64,000 bases of DNA, taken from positions 124,001 through 188,000 of the forward strand of contig BAXE01000006.1 in NCBI GenBank assembly GCA_001310415.1, in the 5' to 3' direction. Positions 50,644 to 61,000 of the stretch are shown piece after piece. Every line of letters begins with the position of its first letter. Within the stretch, counting starts at the first letter, position 1. This DNA is from Enterovibrio sp. JCM 19048 (GTDB lineage Bacteria > Pseudomonadota > Gammaproteobacteria > Enterobacterales > Vibrionaceae). The notes below the pieces were generated by a model. It was not told the origin of the DNA and made no database searches. It saw only the letters and a list, made by a program, of their open reading frames with translations. The translations under genes were made by a program, and so were the position numbers.

Positions 50644-51715
50644 AACACATCCCCTCTGCCAGTGAGTCGTAGGCTCGTGCCATGCCACGCACATCCGCAT
50701 TAGATTTCACAAACTCCCGCGGACAACCTGAAGGTGGATGGGCAATGTAGGAAAAGATCCTGTTTGCCATCTCAGCGGGCTCTCCGGCTTTCAACACCAA
50801 GCCGCTATCTGGGCACAGGGTTTCCGTTGCGCCGCCGACATCGGTGACTGCAGCTGGAATACCGCAAGCCTGTGCTTCAAGCGGGGCGAGGGGAAAACCT
50901 TCGTTAAAAGAGGGGAGACAAAAGAGATCCAATGCCTGATAAAAGCGGGGCATATCCTCAACGTGACCGAGAAAGTGCACCCGTTTTTCAACCGCCAGGT
51001 TGCGGGCCTGGTTTTTCAGTTGCTCAGCCAAAGAGCCGGAACCGGCAATGGCCAGATGAAAATTTTGCGGCAGTGCGGCCAGTGCAGCAATCAATACGCC
51101 GTGACCTTTTACTTCTTCCAGCCGACCACTGGCACCCAGCAGTTTTGCGTTTTGTGGCAATCCGAATGCACGACGGGCGTGGTGTTTGACACCAGGAACA
51201 AAGCGGCTGACATCAACACCGTTTTTAATCACCCGTAAATCGCGGTTTCCCGGCAAGTTACGCATGTTGTCGGCCACGATGTCTGCATCCGCAACCTTAA
51301 CCGGTGAGGCGACTAGCGAAACCAGACGGTGAAGCTGACGGTGGCGACGGTTGTTGTAGTGCCATGCATCATGCTCTGTATGCATGTGAGGAATGCCACA
51401 CAAGCGGGATGCGATGCCGCCATAGAAATAGGGGCCGATATGGTGGGTATGGACGACATCGGCCCGCAGACTTTTCAGCGTTTTTTTCAAATCGCGGATC
51501 AGGGAGAGGGAAAAGCCCGCCGGTTTGTTCATAAATATCAGCTGGTCTTTGTAGCTGTCCAGGCGCGGCCATGCCTTGATGGCAGATTCCAGGTCACCTT
51601 CAAGGCTGACGATTTTCATATTGTGGCGGTGGCGGGAAAAATTCATGAACTCAAGCGCCATGACTTCCAGCCCGCCGGGGCGTAAATGCTGTACAACCTG
51701 AACAATGGTTTTCAT
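50633..51715 (-). CDS. GT4-type glycosyltransferase
   Basis: A 360-residue GT-B enzyme. N-terminal VVQHLRPGGLEVMALEF, a mid-region DVVHTHHIGPYF, and the nucleotide-sugar site LDLFCLPSFNEGFPLAPLEAQACGIP with the E-x7-E motif. Sugar specificity is not readable. Start at 51715 with GAGG upstream; the stop overlaps the next start. Intact. Confidence 0.92.
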   Translation of the reverse strand: MKTIVQVVQHLRPGGLEVMALEFMNFSRHRHNMKIVSLEGDLESAIKAWPRLDSYKDQLIFMNKPAGFSLSLIRDLKKTLKSLRADVVHTHHIGPYFYGGIASRLCGIPHMHTEHDAWHYNNRRHRQLHRLVSLVASPVKVADADIVADNMRNLPGNRDLRVIKNGVDVSRFVPGVKHHARRAFGLPQNAKLLGASGRLEEVKGHGVLIAALAALPQNFHLAIAGSGSLAEQLKNQARNLAVEKRVHFLGHVEDMPRFYQALDLFCLPSFNEGFPLAPLEAQACGIPAAVTDVGGATETLCPDSGLVLKAGEPAEMANRIFSYIAHPPSGCPREFVKSNADVRGMARAYDSLAEGMCYGA

Positions 51716-51834
51716 GGATACCTCAAACAGTGCGTTTGTCGTTATCCGTGTATCTGCACAGGATGTGCCACTTTCTGATTGCCGTTTAACTCATTGAAAT
51801 ATATCGGCTGTGCTGGTTTTCTCCGCGAATTCTG

Positions 51835-51862
51835 GGGAGATTTCTCATTCTGAGAATCTCCC
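51835..51862 (-). other. intra-operon hairpin
   Basis: GGGAGATTCTC-N5-GAG-A-AATCTCCC forms an 11-pair stem with one bulged base, in the 153-base gap between the DUF4091 gene and the next glycosyltransferase. No T-run follows. It may protect or attenuate the transcript. Confidence 0.5.
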
Positions 51863-51868
51863 TGAGAG

Positions 51869-54223
51869 TCAGCGGGCGAGGTCAATGATCTGGGCGCGCC
51901 ACGTGTCGAGCATCGCGGTATCAATTGCCAGCATCCCTTCCCAGGTATCGGTACCTGTTTGGTCATCTGCAATAACAGCGACTTTGCGTTTGGGTTGGTT
52001 TCGGCCGCTGCTTCCAGCCATTGAAGCCAGCGGTGATCAACAATGCCCTGGGCGATCTCATAGAGATCTGCATGGATGTCCGGGGCATCCGGGCAGGGCT
52101 GCGCCGAAGGGTAAAGAAGCTGCACATCAAATTCGCGGCCATCGGTAGGATCGAACGGATCGGCAGTCGGCATCCTGCCGTGCCATTTCAAAAAGCCATC
52201 CGCGCCGGAGCGCCAAAGGTAAAAACCGGCGGCTGCGCGGGGGTGTGGCAGGTTATAGAGCCAGACTTCCCGTTCGTCCTTTTGAGTTTCCTGGACGTCT
52301 TCCACATCAATGCCAAAACCATCGTTGATAAGAACCAAATCGAACATCGAAAGGTATGCCCTGTCTTCGCGGCTGTTCAGGTGTCCGGCTAACTTGGCTT
52401 CCGGCGCCAGCATGGAAAAGCTTTTGTGCATGTCGAGGAAAAGATCCTTGTTGCCGGGGTTGCTCGGTTCATCGGCAATCGACCAATAAGGTGTCGGTTG
52501 CAGGCGTTTTTTGTATTCGGTTTCGATTTCCTGCACCGCCATGGCGGCATTGCCTACCCCCAACGCCTGGGTCAGGCGTTTTGCCGGGGCATACGCGAGG
52601 GGTGAGAAAAAACCACGGGTAGCCAGTGCATCGGATAGGCGGTTGAATTCGGCGCGTGATTTCTCGTCGCTGGGCGTGCTGTAGGGCGGCGATATGCCGG
52701 TCAGTCCCAATTTATGCAGATAACGCAAATCGCACTGCATGGCATCCATACCCAGATTGTTGGTCTCGGGAAACCAGCCAAAATGTACCGGCTTTTCAAG
52801 ATAGATCCCGACAGGTTTATTCAGCGCAGGAATGGTGGCATTCACCACGGATACCGAGAAAGGCGCACTCAAGGTCGTCCCCTGCATTTTCACCTGAAGC
52901 TGACCTTCATAATCGCCAGGCTGCGCATTGGCAGGGATCCCGACCCGGACGACCAAACGTCTGGGCAGGGCGACACCGTCATTTTCCGGCATCATGCGTG
53001 GCGGAAATAGTCATCATTCGGCGCAAGCAGGGTGGATGATAAGTGGGTGCGGGTGAGTTGCCACTGGCTCCAGTGCCAGTCGGTATGAAGCCGTTTTCCA
53101 AGGTGTTGAGGCTGGTTAACGACAACTAAGGGGGCGCCGGGCAGGTTGCCTTGCTCAAAGTCAAACGTGACTAGCACAGAGGTATCTGGTGCGGCGACCC
53201 AGTTTGACTGGCGGGCGCTGAGGCGAGGCTGGCCGGTTGGCCATTTTGTCCAGTCCGCCACCGGCCAGTTTCTGTCCCACCAAAGTTTTCGCTGACGGGT
53301 CAACATCTCCAGCACTTGTGGGTTATATGCTGGCACGGCCAGAATAGCGCTGACAAATTGCGCATCTGATGTATCGCCAAGTAGGGAAAGCAGGACAGGT
53401 TTTCCTGAGCTGCTGACATTAAAAGTGACACGGTCACTTCTTCGTTCGCCGAAATGATCCCAACTGCTGCTGCGGGGCGACACTTTCTCGTTCTGGCGTC
53501 CAAGGTAAACTTCATCAATCCACACCTGTGGGTTGCGGCGCTGCTGGAACACGGTTCTTCCATCCACTCGGATTTCGCGCTCCAGCGGGTGGGGAAGGTA
53601 TTCCCATTCACCGGGGTCGCGCAGCCACAATGTGATGTTCCATTTACCGGCAGGCAGGGGGAGCGCCACAGTTTCAATACCGCGTATGCCGTCAAATGTC
53701 AGAGCATCGGCCGCCTGCATCCGAGCGCTTCTGTCTATGCCCTGCAGATAGTGACCGGCCAGTAACGGGGAGTCCGGCGTCAGGGGTTTAAACCCTGGCC
53801 AGATGGCACTGCCCACCGGGCCCAGATCCCAGGCAAAAATACCTTTCCCGAGCGGTGGCGGGTTGTTGACCGACACGTCCTGAATCACAAACCTTCCGTT
53901 TCCCTGCCAGCAAAGACAATGATTTGCTCCAGCGCGGACAGGTCTAGCTGTCTTCCTGCGGGGGTGCGGAAGCTGGCAAAAAGTACGTCGAGGTGAAACT
54001 CACCGGGCGGGATCACCCGCTCAATGTTCGCGCGATCGGCATATCCGGGATTGCGGCTGTCATCGGCGCGGATCACCACAATGGCATCGCTTGAAGCAGG
54101 GTTGTTTCCGGAAATCACCAGCATGGTGGTGTCCAGCGCATCCGCGAGCGCGGCTTTTTCAAGGCGGAGTTCCGCATTGGCAAACATGGGGATGAGAAGC
54201 AGTGCCAGCAGCCAGTTTTTCAT
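51869..54223 (-). CDS. secreted DUF4091 protein, glycoside-hydrolase-like (frame interrupted)
   Basis: Repaired length 785 aa. It has a signal peptide (MKNWLLALLLIPMFANA), a long beta-rich N-terminal half that I cannot assign, and a C-terminal DUF4091 domain (from about residue 500) with GYWS-type YWSIADEPSNPGNKDLF and LPHPRAAAGFYLWRSGADGFLKWHG. DUF4091 proteins are thought to be TIM-barrel glycoside hydrolases; the EP of DEPSNPG may hold a catalytic acid. Three missing bases break the frame near 53893, 52995 and 51985; the last restores a tail ending QIIDLAR. It lies 11 bases after the Wzz-like gene, so it likely trims or degrades the polymer in the periplasm. Confidence 0.85.
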
Positions 54224-54234
54224 CGAATGCTCCT

Positions 54235-55712
54235 TCAGTTCACATCAATGGCTTTCGGTTCCATTTGGGAACCCAGCGCAGGGAATTCATGCTTGATATT
54301 GGGAATGCGGGTAAGTACGGGGGCACCGGCAATCGCTTCCAGCGTGGCAATGCGGCGAATCGTGGTGTCAGTAAGCTCCATCAAAATGGCCAGCCCACAG
54401 CCAAGGAATAGACCACCTACCAAACCGGCAATCGCAAACACAGCCAGCGGCAGGTTACTCGGGGCGCTGGGCGAGTAGGGGCGGTCAATGATCTTGATGC
54501 GCTTGTCCTGCTCAAAGACACCAAGTGAACTGGTTAAACGGGCTTTTTCATGGCGGGTCAACAGCTCCTGGAACAGGGCGCGTTTGACTTCCAGATCCCG
54601 CTCCAACTTGCGGATCTTCTGTTCTTTCTCACCGGACATATTGGTTTTCTGTTGCAGCTCATCAATCATCTTGCGCAAACTGGCTGTCTCTTCTTCCAGC
54701 GTTTCCACTTTGCTGCGGGCAGACTGCAGGTTTTCGAGCTGGGAGATCAGCAAGGGCTGGGATTCCCCATCGGCATTCATGCGTGCACTGCTGGCAATGT
54801 CCCAAAGCTGGTTGGTGTCGATGGTTTGTTGGGTGGTGGCGACCAGTTGCGCGCGCTGCTCTTCAAGGCGGCGCAGGTTACGCAAGGCACCCTGAACTAG
54901 GCTGTGTTGGTCGGTATAGCGGGCTTTAAGCAAGGCTAGTTCGCTACGCAGTTTGACGATTTGATCTTCAATACTGCCAATCACAGGGTTGGTGCTGGAC
55001 AGTTGCTGGTCAAGTCCGCCAAGGCTTCTTTGCGCCCCCGCCATTTCCGCCTCTTTTTCTGACAGGCGTTGTTTCAGCTGTTCAATGCGGGCGTAGTTGG
55101 CAACCTGAAGTTCCGGCAGGCCGTCGGCGTGCTTGCTGCGAAAATCTGACAGTGCGGCTTCCGCTTTATCCAATTCCTCGCGACGAAATTCGATATGTTC
55201 AGCCAGAAAATAGCTGGAATCTTTCATGGATGAGCGCTCCGGGGCGAGCAGCTCCTCGACCACATGGTCGCTGACGGTCTCCAGGATCTCTTTCATGCCA
55301 TGGGGATTGCTGGCGCGGTAGTCGATGCGGATAACATCCTTACCGATGGTGAGCATGGTCAGGCTGTTGGAAAGACGCACAATCTCCGCATCCATTTTCT
55401 CCGGCGGATCGTTTTCATTCACTAACCCCTGTTCCAACGCTACCTTGCCGAGGATATGGCGGCTATGCAGCAGGGTTTGCAGCCCGCTGAAACGCTCCTT
55501 CATCTGGGATGAAACGGCCAGATCTTCCAGGAAGGGGTTCATCTTGGAGGTTTCCTGCACCAGCATGCTGGTATGCGATACGTATTGCTTCGGGCTTAAC
55601 AGACCAATCACAACTCCCATCAACGGGAAGATAAAATCGGCATGACGATGACATAACGGCGACGCCATGCGCCATCAAGCAGGATCAGGAATTTGTAGGT
55701 CAGGGAATTCAT
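54235..55712 (-). CDS. Wzz/GNVR-type polysaccharide chain-length protein (frame interrupted)
   Basis: Repaired length 492 aa. One helix near each end: N-terminal after a missing base near 55640, and VFAIAGLVGGLFLGCGLAIL near residue 440. Between them lies a long coiled coil (about 170-390). The sequence IIDRPYSPSAPSNLP before the last helix is the family's proline-rich motif. It sets polymer length, and it lacks a fused tyrosine kinase domain. The start overlaps the stop of the preceding glycosyltransferase gene (ATGA). Confidence 0.9.
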
Positions 55713-56833
55713 AGTGCATCCAGCCAAGTTGATAATTCTTGCGCGCGGGCATCCCAGGTGTGGGGGCTGACCGCTTTCTGTTGTTGATGGTTCGACGTTT
55801 TTTGCGCAGCCAGTTCGAGTGCTTCTTCCATTTCGGCAGAGGTGCGTACTACAGAAACAAAACGCATGTATTCGTTCAGTGCAGGAAACGGCGTGCTGAT
55901 AACCGGTCGCCCGGTTGCCAGGTATTCGCGCAGCTTGAGTGGGTTACAGGCACGGATTTGCCCGTTGTCGGTAAAAGGCAGCAGGCTTGCTGTCCAATGC
56001 TGGCTATAGCTCGGCAATTCGTGGTGGTTTTTGGGGCCAAGCAGACAGACGTTGCTGTGCTGGCTAAGTGTTTTTGCTGCGGAACAGGTATTGCCAATAA
56101 ATACGAAATTCCAGTGCGGCATCTTGGCGATGGTTTCATGGAGCAGGGCGTAATCCAGCCAATCGGAAAGTGAGCCGTAGAATCCCGCTGTGGGTTTGCC
56201 GTTTTGCGGTAAATCCGCAGCCATCTTTGCGGGGGTGGAAAACAGGTTGAAGTCCACGCCGTGAGGCAGCAATCGGGTGCGGCATGACGGGAAGCGGCTG
56301 AACAAGGTTTCGCTGGCGGCAAGGATAAGGTCTGCTTTGCTGACCAGCTCGCTTTCACGCTGGGCAACGGTGGCGTGGTCGACTCCCGCCAGTTTGGAAA
56401 AGTCATCGCCGCAGTAATAAACCAGCGTCGAAGCATCGAGCTTCTCTGACATATCCACGGCTGTGGGAAGCGACGTCCAGAGAATAGGGTCATGGAGCCC
56501 GGCTTTTTTCAGGATGGGCTGGAGTTGTTTGGCCAACATGCCGGAAGCCATATTGCGGCCAAGTTGGGTGCGCGGTGCAGGCAGGGTAGAGGGATTCACC
56601 AGCGTCAGGTTTTCAGGAACAGACTGCGTTGTGTTTTCCGCCTTTGGCTCGGACTTGGCGGTAAGCTTGTGCCATACGCGCTTGGCATCGCGCAGGGTAA
56701 ATGTGGGACGGCGCAGGCCAATGGAATTGACCCACACAATTTTTCGCTGCTGCGAGATACAACGGATCAGGTGCTGTGTGCTGGAAGGCAAACCGCCCCA
56801 GTCTTCGCCAAATACAATCAGGTCACGGCTCAT
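55709..56833 (-). CDS. glycosyltransferase, GT4/GT1-like
   Basis: A 374-residue GT-B-type glycosyltransferase. FGEDWGGLPSSTQHLIRC at the N-terminus, YYCGDDFSKLAGVDH in the first domain, and GFYGSLSDWLDYALL and LPFTDNGQIRACNPLKLREYLATGRPVIST in the nucleotide-sugar site. Start overlaps the preceding acyltransferase stop (ATGA) and its stop overlaps the next start. Intact. Confidence 0.9.
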   Translation of the reverse strand: MSRDLIVFGEDWGGLPSSTQHLIRCISQQRKIVWVNSIGLRRPTFTLRDAKRVWHKLTAKSEPKAENTTQSVPENLTLVNPSTLPAPRTQLGRNMASGMLAKQLQPILKKAGLHDPILWTSLPTAVDMSEKLDASTLVYYCGDDFSKLAGVDHATVAQRESELVSKADLILAASETLFSRFPSCRTRLLPHGVDFNLFSTPAKMAADLPQNGKPTAGFYGSLSDWLDYALLHETIAKMPHWNFVFIGNTCSAAKTLSQHSNVCLLGPKNHHELPSYSQHWTASLLPFTDNGQIRACNPLKLREYLATGRPVISTPFPALNEYMRFVSVVRTSAEMEEALELAAQKTSNHQQQKAVSPHTWDARAQELSTWLDAL

Positions 56834-57435
56834 TGTCCTTTCTCCTTGTCGCTCAAGGGGCGGATGACTTTGGCGGGTACGCCGCCTGCGACCACAAAGG
56901 GCGGCAAGTCGTGGGTGACGACGCTACCAGCTGCAACAATGGTGCCTTCGCCGATGGTGACGCCGGCCATGACAGACACGCCGGTGGCAAGCCAGACATC
57001 GTTTTCTAGCACAATATCGCCGACCTGCTCATCAAGCTCCGGCAATCCGGCTGCGCGGTCAGCGGCATTGACCGGATGACCGGGGTAACCCGCCAGAAAT
57101 GCGCGACCAGCGATACGCACGTTGTCGCCAATCACCACTTTGGTGCCGACGGCAATGGTGGTCTGCCAGCCGATATCGATGTTGCTGCCGACAATCAGCT
57201 GGGGGGTGGTTGGGCTGCAGGTGCGGCCAGAAAATGTGGTGTGGCCGGAGACGCGGCAGTTATCGCCGAAAGAAAGGGCAACAGGGCCGCTGACATAAGG
57301 CATACCGCCGTAGAGGTAAAATCCGCGGCCGACCTGATGCACACGACCCTTGAACACCGGCGTCCACCACAGGGTGCGGGTCAGGTTTGCCCACGCGCTT
57401 TGTACTAACACCGTCAGGCGATAAAGCGGCATCAC
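56830..57435 (-). CDS. hexapeptide-repeat acyltransferase
   Basis: A 201-residue left-handed beta-helix acetyltransferase with imperfect [LIV]Gxx hexapeptides (SNIDIG, GTKVVIGDNVRIAG, NDVWLATGVSVMAGVTIGEGTIVAAGSVV) and the usual PPFVVAGGVPAKVIR end. It probably O-acetylates a sugar of the polymer. Overlaps its neighbours on both sides by four bases. Intact. Confidence 0.92.
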   Translation of the reverse strand: MMPLYRLTVLVQSAWANLTRTLWWTPVFKGRVHQVGRGFYLYGGMPYVSGPVALSFGDNCRVSGHTTFSGRTCSPTTPQLIVGSNIDIGWQTTIAVGTKVVIGDNVRIAGRAFLAGYPGHPVNAADRAAGLPELDEQVGDIVLENDVWLATGVSVMAGVTIGEGTIVAAGSVVTHDLPPFVVAGGVPAKVIRPLSDKEKGQ

Positions 57436-57551
57436 GATGAGCTTTGGCGCAGGCAGCTGAACTGCAATACGCCTTTGATGACTTTGAACAGCCCGCGTGC
57501 AACGGGGCTTGGGCTGTTTTTAATCCAGTGTCGGGTCGCTTGCATGGTCAT
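57432..57551 (-). CDS. small peptide, 39 residues, unknown
   Basis: An open frame of 39 codons (MTMQATRHWIKNSPSPVARG...) starts six bases after the GlmS-like mini-gene stop, has GTGGAG 9 bases upstream and ends in an ATGA overlap with the acyltransferase start. The arrangement suggests real coupled translation. Basic and mildly amphipathic; no family recognised. It could also be the remnant of a longer gene. Confidence 0.5.
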   Translation of the reverse strand: MTMQATRHWIKNSPSPVARGLFKVIKGVLQFSCLRQSSS

Positions 57552-57556
57552 GGCAA

Positions 57557-57706
57557 TTACTCCACGGTTACCGATTTTGCGAGGTTGCGTGCCCCTTCCT
57601 GCGCCAGCTGGAACGCGACGCCACGGGCGAAGAACAGGGGATGTTTGGCGTTCACCAGCGTCGCGGTGACAGACGTTTCTGATACGGCTGCAAAGATCCC
57701 ACACAT
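57557..57706 (-). CDS. 49-residue GlmS-like mini-protein
   Basis: It begins MCGIFAAVSETSVTATLV, like the N-terminus of glucosamine-6-phosphate synthase with its catalytic Cys2, and ends ARNLAKSVTVE, which is almost the exact C-terminus of GlmS (RNLAKSVTVE). About 560 residues in between are absent. The frame is intact and AAGGAG lies 9 bases before the ATG, so it should be translated. It is the first gene of the second polysaccharide operon. It may be a deletion relic of a duplicated glmS, or a functional peptide using the GlmS termini. No activity can be assumed, as neither catalytic domain is present. Confidence 0.75.
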   Translation of the reverse strand: MCGIFAAVSETSVTATLVNAKHPLFFARGVAFQLAQEGARNLAKSVTVE

Positions 57707-57807
57707 AACATTTCTCCTTAGTGTAATGGCGCGCCGTAACGCGCTTTTTCAAGGAGATAGCAGGAAGTGAGCCAGTTTTTTAGGTGTTTAAAATCAGAGT
57801 GTTAGAT

Positions 57808-57840
57808 AAAAACGCCATGCGGTAACATGGCGTTTTGTCA
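57808..57840. terminator. bidirectional terminator upstream of the mini-GlmS operon
   Basis: AAAACGCCATG-N6-CATGGCGTTTT hairpin. On the minus strand TTTTTATCT follows, so it would end the small membrane-protein transcript and separate the two polysaccharide units. Confidence 0.8.
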
Positions 57841-57902
57841 TTTTGACAGTCAATACGAAAGGGATTGTGAAGAACTATTGGTTGGCTGTACTGGGACTAG
57901 AG

Positions 57903-58289
57903 TTAGTTTCGGAAAAACTCAATAAGTTGAATTTCTCCCAACGAAGTATTATCCACTTTGATTTGCAGTGCTTCGTTAAACAAAATCGCAAAACCAAACA
58001 TCATGACGAACGAGAAGAGCGTGTTTGCAACGTGGAATCTCCAACCATCAAGTTCATACAACTTAACGACCTTGTGTTTAAGGTAGCTTGTATTTGCAAA
58101 GAACAAATAGACGGATGCCAATACAAAAGTGAAACCGGAAATTTTGTACGCATATTCGAATATAAGTATTTCAGTCTCATAGAAAATTGCGTGAAAGCCG
58201 ATGTAGCAAACAACCCCGCAAAGGGCATAATTTGTTATTCCATCAAATACATCTTTTAGCTTTTCTTTGTCGTGATACCACTTGGACAT
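57903..58289 (-). CDS. small membrane protein of unknown function
   Basis: A 128-residue protein with about four hydrophobic helices (residues ~22-40, 47-65, 92-110 approximately). It starts at 58289 after AAGGAAGAG. No family recognised. It and its flanks are clearly AT-richer than the glycosyltransferase genes on both sides, which suggests a separate origin. It has its own downstream terminator. Confidence 0.7.
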   Translation of the reverse strand: MSKWYHDKEKLKDVFDGITNYALCGVVCYIGFHAIFYETEILIFEYAYKISGFTFVLASVYLFFANTSYLKHKVVKLYELDGWRFHVANTLFSFVMMFGFAILFNEALQIKVDNTSLGEIQLIEFFRN

Positions 58290-58436
58290 TTTCTCTTCCT
58301 TCACAAGCACTTGGAATTTGCTAGTCAGCCCTATTTTTGAGCAAAGTAGCTATCCAGATTTTAACACATTGAATGTAATAACATTCTTATGCTTGCTGTT
58401 TGAAAGTAGGAAATGCGACAAGTGGTCTAGTTGACA

Positions 58437-59861
58437 TCAATTAGTAGTCTGTCTCGAAAATCGCAGCAAAGCGATCTCAGGCAACAGCCCCTGCTTTTGA
58501 GCCGCGTAGGAGGTGGACACCAGCGCGAGCAGCATCAACCCGATGCCTTCCAGCATCGACCAGTCATGGTTGGCCACATACAACCAGAACAGGCAGAAAA
58601 CGGCGCAAAGGGTGAGGTCGCCGACCGGGTAGGCAGGCGGTAAAGGTACTGACTGACAAGGTAAAACAGCAGGAAACGCACGCCTTGGGTGAAAACCAAT
58701 GCCAGCAATACACCGTAAACCCCGTAGCTGTTACCCCACCACCACAGCGTGCTGACAGCAAGAATGGCTGAGACGGCGTTGATACCCATTTGGGCGTACG
58801 TGGTGTCGCTGGCAAAGCTGCCAAGGTTGACCAGCTCTGCCATTTCCTTAAACAGGGCGGCGATGATCAAAAACACCGTAAAGGCCGCCGCCACTGGTAC
58901 GTTCCCGGCAGCATCAGGCCAATAATGATGGGGGCAGCGAAGGCGACAAAAACGGCTATCAGCATCACGGCGACAATACCGTAGCAGGTAAAGCGGGCGG
59001 CGCGTTCTCGGCCGTTCACGTCATACAGCACGTCAAAGCGTTTGGGCATCCACCACATACCGAAAGGTTGCAGCAAGAGCACCACCGCGAGGCCGAATTT
59101 CGCGGCTACTCCAAATTGCGCCACATCTTCTAGTGTGCTGACTTCTGCCAGCACCCAGCGGTCAAGGCCGTTGAGGGTAAAGGCCATCAGCCCGCTAGCC
59201 ATAATAGGCAGGCTGTAGACCAATGACTGTTTGGCAACAGGCGACGAAAAGGCAATGCCAGTCTCGCGGATTTGGATAACACTCAGGATCGCTGCCTGAA
59301 CAACGGCGGCAATCACGCCAGCCTCAAGCACACCATCCACCCCGCGCCCAGCCAGTAGCATTGCTATGGTCAGTGCGGCATGAAATCCGGCGCGGCCGAC
59401 GGCCACACAGAAAAACGTCATGGCGCGGTTTTGCATCCGGATCCAGCCGAGCGGAACCGCAATACAGCCTCCAGTGCCAGCATGATCAGCACCAGTTTCA
59501 GTTGATAAGCGGTGAGGCCACCTGGCAAATCTGAGCCGATTAAATCTGTCGCAAACCAGGCGACAGGCATGACCAGCGAGCAAACCATCAAGGTCAGAGT
59601 GAATATCCGCGCGGCCATGGTCAGGCGCTCTTTTTCTTCACGGCAGCGGCCGACGAAGCGGTATAGCGCATCTTCCAGTCCCAGCCCGACCAGAATGCTA
59701 CCGAGCGCGGCGATACTGCTGATAATTTCGAGTTTACCGAACTCAGCCTGTGGCAACTGGTGGGTGATAAAAGGCAGCATCAGAAGTGAGATGCCTTTCA
59801 TCAGCGCCATACTGCTGCCATACAGCAGGGTCTGCTTCAAAACCGGGGACAGTGCTTTCAT
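58437..59861 (-). CDS. Wzx-type polysaccharide flippase (frame interrupted)
   Basis: Repaired length 475 aa, with 12 or more hydrophobic segments. The N-terminus (TLLYGSSMALMKGISLLMLPFITHQLPQ in part) and SLVYSLPIMASGLMAFTLNGLDRW are typical of the MOP-superfamily polysaccharide exporters that flip lipid-linked units. Three missing bases break the frame, near 59470, 58885 and 58625; the last restores a C-terminal helix region ending RFSRQTTN. Start overlaps the preceding glycosyltransferase stop. Confidence 0.9.
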
Positions 59862-61000
59862 CCTTGCACCTCATCACTGGTTAGTGACCGCAGTGTTCCG
59901 CTTGCGGTTTGGGTTAAGGCATCGCAAATGGCAGAGAAGCAGTGTTCCGCGCGGTATTGCTGCGCCAGAACACTGGCTGCGGTGCCCAGCTGTTTCATCT
60001 TTCTCATGTCACTTTGCGCCAGCTTGAGTACACGCCTCAGGTCATCTGCGTTATCAGCCTGGTATTTGAAACAGTTTTCGCCGTCAGTCAGTTGGTTATC
60101 CCAATAAGCGCCATCGGCCGGGATCAACACGCACATGCCTGCTGCCATGGCTTCCAGAATGGAAAGGCCAAAGGGCTCTTTGGTGCTGGTGGAGACAAAA
60201 ATATTGCATCCCGAGCGGATAGCATCGAGGTTGTCCGGCTCCTGGTGCCAGAAGACTTTATTGATAGGCTGAGGCGCATCACTGACCGCAAGGTTGGTTT
60301 GCTTGGGACGGATATAGCAGACATGGGTTTCAGGCCTTTCTGACGGCGTAAGCCGTCCCAGCGCTTTGGTCAGGACATCAAGCCCTTTCCATTTCAGCAA
60401 GGAGGCAGCCCAGAAAACGGCGGCGGACTCATACTGGCACTGGGTCGGCCATGTTTCGCGTGGCAGCCCATTGCGAAAAGTTTTGAAATGGGAAAACTCA
60501 TCAGCATCCAGCGCTGAACTGGCGGCCTCCAAAGCACGGTTGAGTGAATCACGCGTTGAGTCGAGATAGAACACCTTGTCAGCATCCAGCAAACACCGCC
60601 CAATCGTGCGTGAGCAGGCAACAGGCCCGTGAATCATCTGGACGATATCAAACCCGGCCAATAAGCGGGCGAGGTATAGCCCAAGGTCAACACCGGGGCC
60701 GGATGCAGCAAGCGCGACGTCTACCTTGCCGATAAAAAGGCGTAGCCACAGCACTTGCAGTGCAATCAGTCCATGACGAAGAAAATAGGCGATCCCCTGT
60801 TCAGTGCGTTCCAGTTTCTTTGGCATGCGAAGGCGGGTGATCCTGGCATCTGATTTTGCCCAGCTTTGTGGATCCGCCGTCAGGATGGAAATGCGAGTTG
60901 CCTCTCCTTCTAACTGTTGGAGGATGTGCTTGGTTGCCACCTTGGATCCTCCCGCAAATGGGATCGGGTCAAGGATCAGGATATGTTTTCTGCTGCTCAT
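59858..61000 (-). CDS. GT4-type glycosyltransferase
   Basis: A 380-residue GT-B enzyme. ILDPIPFAGGSKVATKHIL at the N-terminus, AAVFWAASLLKWKGLDVL at the start of the second domain, and NIFVSTSTKEPFGLSILEAMAAGMCVLIP with the E-x7-E motif. Start overlaps the preceding gene by four bases (ATGA) and its stop overlaps wzx. Intact. Confidence 0.92.
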   Translation of the reverse strand: MSSRKHILILDPIPFAGGSKVATKHILQQLEGEATRISILTADPQSWAKSDARITRLRMPKKLERTEQGIAYFLRHGLIALQVLWLRLFIGKVDVALAASGPGVDLGLYLARLLAGFDIVQMIHGPVACSRTIGRCLLDADKVFYLDSTRDSLNRALEAASSALDADEFSHFKTFRNGLPRETWPTQCQYESAAVFWAASLLKWKGLDVLTKALGRLTPSERPETHVCYIRPKQTNLAVSDAPQPINKVFWHQEPDNLDAIRSGCNIFVSTSTKEPFGLSILEAMAAGMCVLIPADGAYWDNQLTDGENCFKYQADNADDLRRVLKLAQSDMRKMKQLGTAASVLAQQYRAEHCFSAICDALTQTASGTLRSLTSDEVQG

